Assembly: GCA_026983515.1 (NCBI GenBank)
Contig: JALWHT010000035.1
Span: 13,837 to 66,339, forward strand
Reading direction: 5' to 3'
DNA: 52,503 nt
Origin: Sulfurovum sp.
GTDB taxonomy: Bacteria > Campylobacterota > Campylobacteria > Campylobacterales > Sulfurovaceae
Part shown: positions 29,738 through 38,492 of the stretch, piece by piece
Numbering within the stretch: position 1 is the first letter of the stretch
Layout of the letters: every line of letters starts with the position of its first letter
Notes under the pieces: model-generated
Seen by the model: the letters and a program-made list of their open reading frames with translations, nothing else
What the model was told of the DNA's origin: nothing
Database searches by the model: none
Program-made: the position numbers and the translations under genes

Positions 29738-31342
29738 CTATACACCTGGCTTGACGGGACATGCTTTGAGAAGACGGCTGATGAGAGCCAGCAGATTCTC
29801 CGGTTCTACCGGTTTACTGATATAGTCGTCAAACCCAGCCTTCAGGAAGCGTTCCCTGTCACCCTGTATAGCATTCGCTGTCAATGACACAATAGGGGTA
29901 TGCGGCCGCTTTTCAGCCTCTTCAAGTTTTACAATCTTTTTCATTGCCTCCATACCACCCATATTCGGCATATTCTCATCCATCAAAATAATGTCAAAGG
30001 TACCGTTTTTGAATTTTTCAATCGCTTCCAGACCATCTGTCGCCATTTCATAGGTCAGTCCCGCATTGTCCAGAATGATGCCAAGCAGCATACGATTTGC
30101 TTCATAATCTTCAACAATCAAGACATGCCCCTTTTCAATGGTCACTTCCTCACTGCTTTCTTTAACCTCACTGCCCTCTTCCAACGGGAGTGAGAGGGTA
30201 AAGGTACTTCCTTCCCCTTCTTTGCTTTTTAGGGTTAATGTTCCTCCCAGCATGCGAGTAAGTTCCATACTAATGGTCAAGCCCAATCCCGTACCGCCGT
30301 AATTTCTGACTGTCGAACCGTCTGCCTGTGTGAACGGCTCAAAAATGGCCTGCTGCTTCTCTTCACTGATACCAATGCCATAGTCTTTAACCTTAATATT
30401 AAGTGTGCCGTTCTTATACCAGATCACACACTTTACCTTGGAGCCCTCCGGCGTAAACTTCAATGCATTGGAAAGCAGATTGGTAAAGATCTGCTTGATT
30501 CTCAACGCGTCCCCATACAGTATTTTTGGCATATCATTATTGTATCGGATCTGAAACGCAATATTTTTTTCCGCCGCTTTGGCCTGAAACAGCTCTGCGA
30601 TCATAATCAGATCTTCATAAGGGTTGAAGTTATAGGGTTCAATGGTGAGTTTGCCGCTTTCTATTTTGGAAAGATCCAAAATATCATTGATGATTTGAAG
30701 CAGGGACTCAGAAGAATTTTTAATGATTTTCAGATACTTCTGTTTTGTTTCATCCTGTTCATCTTTTTCAAGCAGTTTGATAAACCCGGTAATGGCATTT
30801 AATGGGGTACGGATTTCATGGGACATATTGGCAAGAAAACGGCTCTTCTGCACGGTTGCTTCTTCTGCAACTTTTTTGGCAAGGGCAAGGCGCTCGGTCA
30901 TCGCTTTGTACTCTTTACGTTGTAGCAATATCTCTACTGCATGGCCGAGGACTTTTTCGAAACGCTCCATTTCAATCGGTTTGGGAATAAAGTGTGTCAC
31001 TTCCAGATCAAGGAGTTCAAGGAGATATTCTCTCTCATTGTGGGCTGAAAAGACAACGAACAACTGACGTTCATTCAGTTTCTGAATTTCACGGATCATC
31101 TCAATACCGTTGAGTTTGGGCATTCTTATATCAGTCAGGACTATGTCATAGTAACAAGATTGACGTGCATAAAAATCACGATATTTCTTCAGTCCCTCTT
31201 CACCGTTTTGAGCAACATCGATATTTGAAAAATACATTTGCAGCAAATCGATGGTACTCTCTCGCACGGACCGGTTGTCTTCTACATAGAGAATACGGAC
31301 ATTGTCAACATTTAAAAGCAGTTCATGTAGTGATTTTCTCAT
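29738..31342 (-). CDS. Hybrid sensor kinase REC-HisKA-HATPase-REC
   Basis: RILYVEDNRSVRESTIDLL; FLANMSHEIRTPLNAITGF; DYGIGISEEKQQAIFEPFTQADGSTVRNYGGTGLGL; VLIVEDYEANRMLLGIIL...DIILMDENMPNMGG. Confidence 0.93.
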   Translation of the reverse strand: MRKSLHELLLNVDNVRILYVEDNRSVRESTIDLLQMYFSNIDVAQNGEEGLKKYRDFYARQSCYYDIVLTDIRMPKLNGIEMIREIQKLNERQLFVVFSAHNEREYLLELLDLEVTHFIPKPIEMERFEKVLGHAVEILLQRKEYKAMTERLALAKKVAEEATVQKSRFLANMSHEIRTPLNAITGFIKLLEKDEQDETKQKYLKIIKNSSESLLQIINDILDLSKIESGKLTIEPYNFNPYEDLIMIAELFQAKAAEKNIAFQIRYNNDMPKILYGDALRIKQIFTNLLSNALKFTPEGSKVKCVIWYKNGTLNIKVKDYGIGISEEKQQAIFEPFTQADGSTVRNYGGTGLGLTISMELTRMLGGTLTLKSKEGEGSTFTLSLPLEEGSEVKESSEEVTIEKGHVLIVEDYEANRMLLGIILDNAGLTYEMATDGLEAIEKFKNGTFDIILMDENMPNMGGMEAMKKIVKLEEAEKRPHTPIVSLTANAIQGDRERFLKAGFDDYISKPVEPENLLALISRLLKACPVKPGV

Positions 31343-31366
31343 ACCCTATTTTACCCTATTATGCCA

Positions 31367-31927
31367 CTATTTTCCGAGTACAGCTCTGATCTGGTTGGGA
31401 ATATAGTATTGAAACTGCTTTGGAAAAATAAAAAAGTCCATTTTCCCTTTGATATGCTCAATCTCACTCCACTGGTCTATCTCAAAGTCTATGGCAACCA
31501 CACCCATACCGGGAATTTTGGAAATATGCTCATCCATCAGCATATTCGCCATATCGGTTACCTGGGGATTGTGCCCGACCACAAAAATACGTTCTACATC
31601 ACTCTCCTGCATCATAATGATCTGACGAAGTGTCTCCGTATCGGTAAAGTAGAGCTCCTGCATATAGTTGATAGGGCCATCAAACGACAGTTTTTTTGCC
31701 AGAATATCTGCTGTCTCTTCCGCACGACGGGCACAGCTGGCAAGTATGATATCCGGGCGGATACCTCTGAGCATCAGATAGGAACCGATCGTTTCGATGC
31801 TCTTTTTGCCTTTTTTGGTCAATCCCCGTTCAAAATCACTGGCATCGATATCTTTCCAGCTCGACTTGGCATGCCGGATCAAATATAATGTTTTAATAAT
31901 ACACCTCGTTTCTGAGTTTATGGACAC
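31367..31927 (-). CDS. sixA: SixA-like phosphohistidine phosphatase (histidine phosphatase superfamily)
   Basis: LYLIRHAKSSWKDIDASDFERGLTKKGKKS RHG motif; VFVVGHNPQVTDMANML. Confidence 0.85.
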   Translation of the reverse strand: MSINSETRCIIKTLYLIRHAKSSWKDIDASDFERGLTKKGKKSIETIGSYLMLRGIRPDIILASCARRAEETADILAKKLSFDGPINYMQELYFTDTETLRQIIMMQESDVERIFVVGHNPQVTDMANMLMDEHISKIPGMGVVAIDFEIDQWSEIEHIKGKMDFFIFPKQFQYYIPNQIRAVLGK

Positions 31928-31950
31928 CCTCTACAGAATATCCTCTCTTG

Positions 31951-32340
31951 TTACATCTGTCCCAGTTCTTCCGACATTTTTTTTGCCGCTTTGTCCATAA
32001 CCATTTTTGCCAATGCAACATTGCCGTCATCTCTGAAAATGGCAAATACGTTAAGTTTGGCAAAGTTGTCATCAGAAAGCTGCCCGGCACTGTTGATCAG
32101 GAATACATGTCCGTCAAGTGTCTTTGCTTCAATGGAAGATGCTTCCGAAAACCCGACGTCCAGTGAAGATTCAGATACCATTCTGTAAGCATCATTGAAA
32201 ATACTCGCAGAGTAGGCAATATCCGTTCCTGTATTTTCATTATCAATATAGAGTGTTTCTCCCGAGTAGTTCAGTACTGCTGACCCGAGGTATCCGTTGA
32301 CTGCACGCAGTCTTTTCATTGCATTGTTAAAATCAATCAT
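31951..32340 (-). CDS. Roadblock/LC7-like domain protein (tentative)
   Basis: 129 aa; RLRAVNGYLGSAVLNYSGETLYIDNEN...GHVFLINSAGQLSDDNFAKLNVFAIFRDDGNVALAKMVMDKAAKKM resembles a Roadblock alternating beta/alpha layout. Confidence 0.5.
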   Translation of the reverse strand: MIDFNNAMKRLRAVNGYLGSAVLNYSGETLYIDNENTGTDIAYSASIFNDAYRMVSESSLDVGFSEASSIEAKTLDGHVFLINSAGQLSDDNFAKLNVFAIFRDDGNVALAKMVMDKAAKKMSEELGQM

Positions 32341-32373
32341 AATATTGTTCTCCTTTTATGATTATAGTGGTTA

Positions 32374-32892
32374 TTATTTGTTCAATTCGTCCATACAGGC
32401 ATTGAATGTCTCAAGCGAATGGCCTCTCTCAGTGAGAAATGTATTAAGTACCTCAAGCGATGCATCAATGCCTCCCTCTTTTTCTGCTTCAAGCATTTTT
32501 GCATACAGTTCGGAAATCGTTGCTTTGGCACTGTCAGTGATACATTTTCTTGTTGAAACGTAGTTCCTGAAGGAACCGTCCGGGTTTTTCGCCATTCTTA
32601 CCTGGGCAAGTACCCAATAATAACTGCCGTCTTTGCAGAGGTTCTTGACATATGCATGCACCTCTTTGCCTTCGGAAATATTGTCCCAAAGATATTTAAA
32701 GATCGCCTTTGGCATATCCGGATGTCTCAAAATAGAATGGGGCTTGTCCAGAAGCTCTCCCTGACTGTATCCTGAAATTTTCATGAAAATAGGGTTAGTA
32801 TAGGTAATATTCCCTTCCGCATCCCCTTTGGATACGATCATGTCGATACTTTTGACTTCTCTTTCTACATCGGTAGGTGTCGGTCTTTCCAT
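32374..32892 (-). CDS. PAS-domain protein (Aer-like PAS)
   Basis: IVSKGDAEGNITYTNPIFMKISGYSQGELLDKPHSILRHPDMPKAIFKYLWDNISEGKEVHAYVKNLCKDGSYYWVLAQV. Confidence 0.88.
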   Translation of the reverse strand: MERPTPTDVEREVKSIDMIVSKGDAEGNITYTNPIFMKISGYSQGELLDKPHSILRHPDMPKAIFKYLWDNISEGKEVHAYVKNLCKDGSYYWVLAQVRMAKNPDGSFRNYVSTRKCITDSAKATISELYAKMLEAEKEGGIDASLEVLNTFLTERGHSLETFNACMDELNK

Positions 32893-32951
32893 CTGTCACA
32901 CTCCTTTATTTGCATGATTTTTGAAATAGTACCCAAAAAACATCTTTTTGT

Positions 32952-32971
32952 CTGTAAGAAATATCCTACAG
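32952..32971. promoter_or_regulatory. Candidate shared operator, copy 1
   Basis: CTGTAAGAAATATCCTACAG, 20 nt upstream of TATAAT (32992-32997) for the GAF-kinase gene; also upstream of the divergent PAS operon. Confidence 0.55.
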
Positions 32972-33037
32972 TCAATTTTTTCTTTTTTCACTATAATGGC
33001 ATCACGAGAAATAAGATGGAAAACGGAGAAAACGAAG

Positions 33038-35089
33038 ATGGGGCAAATCACACTACCTGAACTGAAAACACTGGTATCGGAAACGACACAGAAAATTCAG
33101 GCAGCCAAAGACAATATAGAAATCAACCGTATTGTTGAAAATCTTATCACGCATGTTATGGATACAGACTATGCATCCCTTTGGGTCTTTCATAAAGAAA
33201 CTGCTTCACTTGTGCGTGCACGTGACGATGAAAGTACCAACAACATTTCCATGCTTGGACAACACGGGGTGCTTGCCAAATGTTTCTTCACCCTGAGCGG
33301 AGGCATTTTCAACTATATCGCCAGTGAAAAAGAGTATCTTCCGGAAGTCGACAACCCTGACAATATCCGTATCAAATCAAAAATTATCGTCCCTATTATT
33401 GATAATGAACATTTTCTAGGGATGGTCACCGCATACAGTTCCATCAAGAAGATCAAAAACTTCACACCTGATGACCTTGCAATTCTTGAGGCACTGGTAC
33501 CTTTCCTTATCAATGTCATCTACCTTATGTATCCAGAGATGAAACATCAGAAAGAAAAAGTGTATATTAGCCAACACCTGCTGGAGAGTTCCGAAAATAT
33601 AGTAGAAAAAGTCGAAGAGGTACAGCAGCAGCAACAGCAAAAGGAAGAGAGCGAACAGACCCTCAATTTTCTTGCTAATACAGTCCACGACATTCGAACA
33701 CCGGCAAATTCTCTATTTGGTTTTCTGGAACTTATGGAAGATCAGGTGCATGACAAACGACTTCTGCAATATATTCACAATGCAAAAGAGAGTGCACAGT
33801 TTATCAATGATCTAACGACCTCCATCCTCGATCGTATTTCAAGCCAGCGCGAACGTATTAAAACAGAGAAGGAAACGGTTAACCCCACCAGATTCCTTGC
33901 TGATATTGCAAAGACATTCTCTGCAAATATGTATAACAAACATATCACCTACAATATCTTTATCGACCCGGTACTCCCTAAAGAGGTACACATAGATACA
34001 ATGATGCTGAAACGGGTGTTGATGAACCTTTTGAACAATGCCTACAAATTTACACCAACAGGCGGGGAGGTCACCCTGCTTGTCCAATACGTTCCGGAAA
34101 AGAAAAAAGTCAAAATCGCTGTCAATGATACCGGCATCGGTATTGCACAGGAAAAACAGACAGAAATTTTCAAAGCCTTTACCCAGGCGGAAGAGCATAC
34201 CAAAGAGCAGTATGGCGGTACCGGGCTTGGACTTTCCATCTGTGCAGAATATATCAGCAAGCTGGGAGGCAAACTGAAACTCAAAAGCCAGCTTGATAAA
34301 GGAAGCAGTTTTTACTTTTCCATTCCACTCGAAATCACCAACGCGGAAAGTCTATTTAATCCTATTTACAATACACTTTTAAAAACAGGCATCATGCTAT
34401 CAAAGAAAAATCTTGCAAGTGCAAGAAATATTGCCCGCTATCTTACATCATTTGGTATTTCCAAAGCACAGTTCCGGACACTTGGCAAAAAAGATATTAT
34501 TCCGGAAGGCTTTACCCATCTGATCTGTTATGAAAGCATGGTCACACAGACACTCAAAGAAGAAGCATTCCAACGCAATATTCCCCTGCTCATTGTTGAA
34601 GAGAACTTCCTCTCTTTGCCCCAACAGCAGGAAGACACTGTCTCAATCATTTCACAGTACGATTACTATGCGAATGAACTGTATGAACTTCTTGCAGAAC
34701 ACCAGCCCCTGAAAATTCTGGTTGCAGATGACGATAAGATCAACCTTGAACTGATCAAAGCCATACTCGCTGATGAGTTCTGCCATATCGATACGGTAAC
34801 GGACGGGAAAGATGCACTGGAAATGCTGAAGACGGCACATGAAAACGGCACTCCCTATCACATTGCCTACCTCGACAAACAGATGCCTACCCTATCCGGT
34901 TCAGAAGTGATCAGTCAATACAGAAAACTTGAAAACGGAAAAACATCCAATAGACTTTTTGCAGTTTCTATTTCAGGAGACGGCAGAAAAGACCAGCAGA
35001 GTGCAGCATTGTTTGACATGTTTGTCGGAAAACCGTTCAATAAAAAAGCAATTCAGGAAACCATTGAACTCGCCAAAAAATTACACTGA
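33038..35089 (+). CDS. Hybrid histidine kinase GAF-HisKA-HATPase-REC
   Basis: GAF-like N-terminus; TLNFLANTVHDIRTPANSLFGFLELM; NDTGIGIAQEKQTEIFKAFTQAEEHTKEQYGGTGLGL; KILVADDDKINLELIKAIL...IAYLDKQMP. Start at ATG 33038. Confidence 0.9.
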   Translation: MGQITLPELKTLVSETTQKIQAAKDNIEINRIVENLITHVMDTDYASLWVFHKETASLVRARDDESTNNISMLGQHGVLAKCFFTLSGGIFNYIASEKEYLPEVDNPDNIRIKSKIIVPIIDNEHFLGMVTAYSSIKKIKNFTPDDLAILEALVPFLINVIYLMYPEMKHQKEKVYISQHLLESSENIVEKVEEVQQQQQQKEESEQTLNFLANTVHDIRTPANSLFGFLELMEDQVHDKRLLQYIHNAKESAQFINDLTTSILDRISSQRERIKTEKETVNPTRFLADIAKTFSANMYNKHITYNIFIDPVLPKEVHIDTMMLKRVLMNLLNNAYKFTPTGGEVTLLVQYVPEKKKVKIAVNDTGIGIAQEKQTEIFKAFTQAEEHTKEQYGGTGLGLSICAEYISKLGGKLKLKSQLDKGSSFYFSIPLEITNAESLFNPIYNTLLKTGIMLSKKNLASARNIARYLTSFGISKAQFRTLGKKDIIPEGFTHLICYESMVTQTLKEEAFQRNIPLLIVEENFLSLPQQQEDTVSIISQYDYYANELYELLAEHQPLKILVADDDKINLELIKAILADEFCHIDTVTDGKDALEMLKTAHENGTPYHIAYLDKQMPTLSGSEVISQYRKLENGKTSNRLFAVSISGDGRKDQQSAALFDMFVGKPFNKKAIQETIELAKKLH

Positions 35090-35123
35090 AACACAATCAC
35101 AGTGTCATGATATTACACTTCTT

Positions 35124-36404
35124 TTACAGACGTTTCAAAAGTGCTTCTGCCCGAAGAGGCTTACAATAGAGGTAGCCTTGAACGGTAATGCCTTCAAACT
35201 GTTGCAAAATTGCATCATCTTCCCGGGTTTCAATTCCCTCGGCGATGACTTTCAACTCCAGAGCATCAGCCATATCGATGATCGATTTAAACAGTAAAAA
35301 ATTACGTCTGTTCTGATGAATATTGTGCACAAAAGAACGGTCTATTTTCAAATAGTCTATAGGAAAGTGCAACAAATATGTCAACGACGTATGCCCGGTT
35401 CCGTAGTCATCTACCGCAAGGGAAAAACCAAGTGCTTTTACCTCATCAAGACGTGCGGTAAAACTTTCGAGATGATCAGGAATAGTATCTTCCATAATTT
35501 CAAATGTCAGAGGTTTTCCCTTTAACCCATATGCATCGAGAAGAAATGTGACATTATCGAGAAAACTCTCTTCCATCAATACCTGAAAAGAGAGATTCAG
35601 GGCAATGGAAAAATCATCAAAGCCCTTTTCTTCAAGCTTTTTATACATTTTGGAAACTTCAATGAGGGTTTTATTCATCAAAGGCGTGATCATACCGCTT
35701 TTTTCCGCAAGAGGGATAAAAATATCAGGAGGGACATTCCCCAAAACAGGATGTTCCCAGCGTGCCAGCATTTCTGCACCGGTAAATGCTTTTTGAGCAT
35801 AGTTATACTGCCCCTGATAGACAAAGTAAATTTCACCGTTTTCAATGGCACGGGGGATATCTCTCAGCAGTTTCAATTCATGTTCAAAAGAAAAACCTCT
35901 GTTTTCCTGACAAAGGACAATTCGGTTTGTCCCTTCCCGTTTTGCTTTTTTCATGGCATGCTCAGCCTGGCGTACAAGTGTCGCAGCAGAATAAAAACCG
36001 TAAAATGAAGAGGCAATACCGATTGCCGCAGTCATGTAAAGAAGATTCCCGTCAAAGTTCATCGGCTCACGAAGCTGATTAATGATCTTGTCGGCAAGAA
36101 GCTTCAGTTCACCCGGTTTGGAAGGATTTTTTTTCGCAATGACAAAACTGTAGGTACCAATACGGACAAAAAGTTCATCATCAAGCAATGAGGAGATATT
36201 TTCACAAAAATAGAGTAGTATACGTTTATCTGTATCATACCCGAATGCATCATTAAAACGTGCCGGTTCATCTATTTCTATATAGAGTACTTCGGCAGGA
36301 ACACTGTCCTCAAGATACTCAATCAGCACATTGTAGGTTGCTAACCCCGTAAGGGCATCTACTTCATCTGTTTCCATTGCTGACTCCCCTGCACGTAAAC
36401 TCAC
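35124..36404 (-). CDS. GGDEF (degenerate) - EAL domain protein
   Basis: GGDEF position reads RIGTYSFVI; EAL part GAEMLARWEHPVLG, FEIMEDTIPD, AVDDYGTGHTSLTYLLHFPIDYLKIDRSFV, VIAEGIET. Confidence 0.9.
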   Translation of the reverse strand: MSLRAGESAMETDEVDALTGLATYNVLIEYLEDSVPAEVLYIEIDEPARFNDAFGYDTDKRILLYFCENISSLLDDELFVRIGTYSFVIAKKNPSKPGELKLLADKIINQLREPMNFDGNLLYMTAAIGIASSFYGFYSAATLVRQAEHAMKKAKREGTNRIVLCQENRGFSFEHELKLLRDIPRAIENGEIYFVYQGQYNYAQKAFTGAEMLARWEHPVLGNVPPDIFIPLAEKSGMITPLMNKTLIEVSKMYKKLEEKGFDDFSIALNLSFQVLMEESFLDNVTFLLDAYGLKGKPLTFEIMEDTIPDHLESFTARLDEVKALGFSLAVDDYGTGHTSLTYLLHFPIDYLKIDRSFVHNIHQNRRNFLLFKSIIDMADALELKVIAEGIETREDDAILQQFEGITVQGYLYCKPLRAEALLKRL

Positions 36405-36778
36405 CCGATTTGCAGTAAACGCAGAAAATTCTGTTTAAATGGACCTATCATAATCGGTTTTTTCATGAAAAGATCAAAATAACTGCGCTCTTGTTCATAT
36501 TCATTCGGGTAGATGGTTAATGCAGCCAGTCTTGTTTTTGCATCTTTTTGGCGGGCATACTTGGCAATCTCTACCCCAGAACCGTCAGGGAGATTCATAT
36601 CGATGATCATCGCATCGTACACATCATTGCTGTCAATCATTTTCGAGGCTTCTTCTACGGTATGCGCCTCATCCACTTTCATGGGAATACCGGTCTCTTT
36701 GATAATATTTTCAATCAGTTTCGTTTCAAATTCAATATTGAACCCGACATCATCTACAATCAGTATTGTTTTGGCCAT
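36401..36778 (-). CDS. Single-domain response regulator
   Basis: TILIVDDVGFNIEFETKLIENII; DAMIIDMNLPDGSGVEIAKYAR; KKP. Stop overlaps the GTG start of the GGDEF/EAL gene. Confidence 0.9.
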   Translation of the reverse strand: MAKTILIVDDVGFNIEFETKLIENIIKETGIPMKVDEAHTVEEASKMIDSNDVYDAMIIDMNLPDGSGVEIAKYARQKDAKTRLAALTIYPNEYEQERSYFDLFMKKPIMIGPFKQNFLRLLQIG

Positions 36779-36847
36779 GTTACTGTGCCCCTCCTCTTGG
36801 TTGATTTAATTATATCCGAAGATTATACACAATACAATGAAAAATAT

Positions 36848-36867
36848 CTGTAAGGAAATTCTTACAA
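36848..36867. promoter_or_regulatory. Candidate shared operator, copy 2
   Basis: CTGTAAGGAAATTCTTACAA; reverse strand TTGTAAGAATTTCCTTACAG is 20 nt upstream of minus-strand TATAAT (36827-36822). 15/20 identical to copy 1. Confidence 0.55.
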
Positions 36868-36981
36868 AGATGTTTGTGCATCATAGCACACCCAAATGCA
36901 ACTCCGGTAGCATACAATTGTTCTCCTTGTTTTGTACAATACAGCTTGAGTCAATATATTACATTACACAAGGAGTACAAC

Positions 36982-37431
36982 ATGGCTGTTGTAGGATTTA
37001 CAAAACTGGAAGCGCTTTTTAGAAAAGCATCATCACTGGACATTAAAAAAGGACATGCAAAAGACATTACGGATATTGTCGAGAAGAAACTTGTCGATCT
37101 GCTGATAGCGGCAGAACGTAATGCAAACATGAACGGAAGAGATATCATTATGGAGTCTGATATGCCTATTACCAAAGGGCTGCAGGAAACCATCATCGCA
37201 TTCAAAAAACTGGAAGAAGAGATTGAAGTCAAAGATGTTCTTGATTTCCTGACGACTGTACCGCCACTGAAGTATCCGCTTTCCGCAGACCTTGAAACCA
37301 AACTACCCGAAATTACCGGTGCGCTGCTGGTCGTCATGGCAAAAATCATGGAAAAAGTGGACAGCAACGACCGTGCGATCGATCATGCTACCATTTCCAA
37401 AACCAAAGCGATCATGGATCTTACCCTCTAA
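36982..37431 (+). CDS. DUF1931-like histone-fold protein
   Basis: MAVVGFTKLEALFRKASSLDIKKGHAKDITDIVEKKLVDLLIAAERNANMNGRDIIMESDMPITKGLQ; AAGGAG ribosome-binding site upstream of ATG 36982. Confidence 0.7.
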   Translation: MAVVGFTKLEALFRKASSLDIKKGHAKDITDIVEKKLVDLLIAAERNANMNGRDIIMESDMPITKGLQETIIAFKKLEEEIEVKDVLDFLTTVPPLKYPLSADLETKLPEITGALLVVMAKIMEKVDSNDRAIDHATISKTKAIMDLTL

Positions 37432-37440
37432 AACCATCAA

Positions 37441-37457
37441 GGCGGCACACTGCCGCC
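37441..37457 (+). terminator. Hairpin downstream of the DUF1931 gene
   Basis: GGCGGCA-CAC-TGCCGCC perfect 7-bp stem followed by a pyrimidine-rich tract. Confidence 0.55.
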
Positions 37458-37533
37458 ATACTTCACTTCCCACCTTTCATTTACTTTCAATACATACAAT
37501 GACGCTATAATTACTTAAAAAAAGGACACATTT

Positions 37534-38370
37534 ATGGAACAGTTAAAAACCTACGCACTGATGATCGGTCTGACACTGCTCTTCATCTGGTTTGGCGGCA
37601 TGATAGCAGGTCAAAGCGGTATGGTCATCGCCTTTCTCATCGCTGCGGGAATGAACTTCTACGCCTACTACTACAGTGACCAGGCGGTGCTTAGCCACTA
37701 CAATGCCATTCCCGTAGACAGGGCACATGCCAGTGGTCTTTACGAAATTGTCGAACGCCTGACACAACGTGCCGGTCTGCCAATGCCAAAGCTCTACATC
37801 ATTCCCGAGCAGCAACCCAATGCTTTTGCGACCGGACGTGACTACGAACATGCTGCCGTTGCGGTCACAGAAGGACTGCTGCAGCTGCTTGACGAGCATG
37901 AAATAGAAGGGGTTATTGCCCATGAACTCAGCCACATTAAACACTACGATATGCTCATAGGTACCGTCACCGCCACCATTGCCGGAGCCATTGCAATGCT
38001 TGCACAGTTCGGGATGTTCTTTGGCGGCGGGGACAGAGACCGTCCCAACCCCATCGTGATGATCGCATTGATGATCGTGATGCCCATCGTGGCCACACTC
38101 ATACAGATGACCGTCAGCCGAAGTCGCGAATTCAAAGCCGATGAGGGTGCCGCACGCATGACAGGACATCCCGAATGGCTGCAGTCGGCATTGGCCAAAC
38201 TCGACAACTATGCACGTCAGATGACCATGCCTGAAGCCGACCCCGAAACGGCACACATGTTCATCATCAACCCACTGACAGGCAAAGACTTCTCCATGCG
38301 AGAACTCTTCAGCACACACCCCAGCACCGAAGCACGCATCGCACGCCTTGAGGAGCTCAAACATGCCTGA
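37534..38370 (+). CDS. htpX: Zinc metalloprotease HtpX homolog
   Basis: [35 protein letters not shown]; four TM segments. Confidence 0.95.
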   Translation: MEQLKTYALMIGLTLLFIWFGGMIAGQSGMVIAFLIAAGMNFYAYYYSDQAVLSHYNAIPVDRAHASGLYEIVERLTQRAGLPMPKLYIIPEQQPNAFATGRDYEHAAVAVTEGLLQLLDEHEIEGVIAHELSHIKHYDMLIGTVTATIAGAIAMLAQFGMFFGGGDRDRPNPIVMIALMIVMPIVATLIQMTVSRSREFKADEGAARMTGHPEWLQSALAKLDNYARQMTMPEADPETAHMFIINPLTGKDFSMRELFSTHPSTEARIARLEELKHA

Positions 38371-38492
38371 AGCAAAAGGTCAGGCACAACTGACAATTAC
38401 GCTTATGCTATAATTATTCTTATGAAAAAAAGGACTACTATAAAAAATAATACAATACAATGCTTCATGTCTCAAGCTAAAGGCTTTAGAGC

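Noticed and set aside
33625-33650. CAG/CAA run (poly-Gln) in the GAF kinase
   Set aside because: Short in-frame linker of mixed CAG/CAA codons; no sign of a phase-variable tract.
36848-36867. TGTAAG...CTTACA as a CRP/FNR site
   Set aside because: TGTAA-N8-TTACA spacing does not fit TGTGA-N6-TCACA or FNR sites.
37543-38364. 273-aa - strand ORF opposite htpX
   Set aside because: Antisense shadow; HtpX HEXXH and TM pattern are unambiguous on the + strand.
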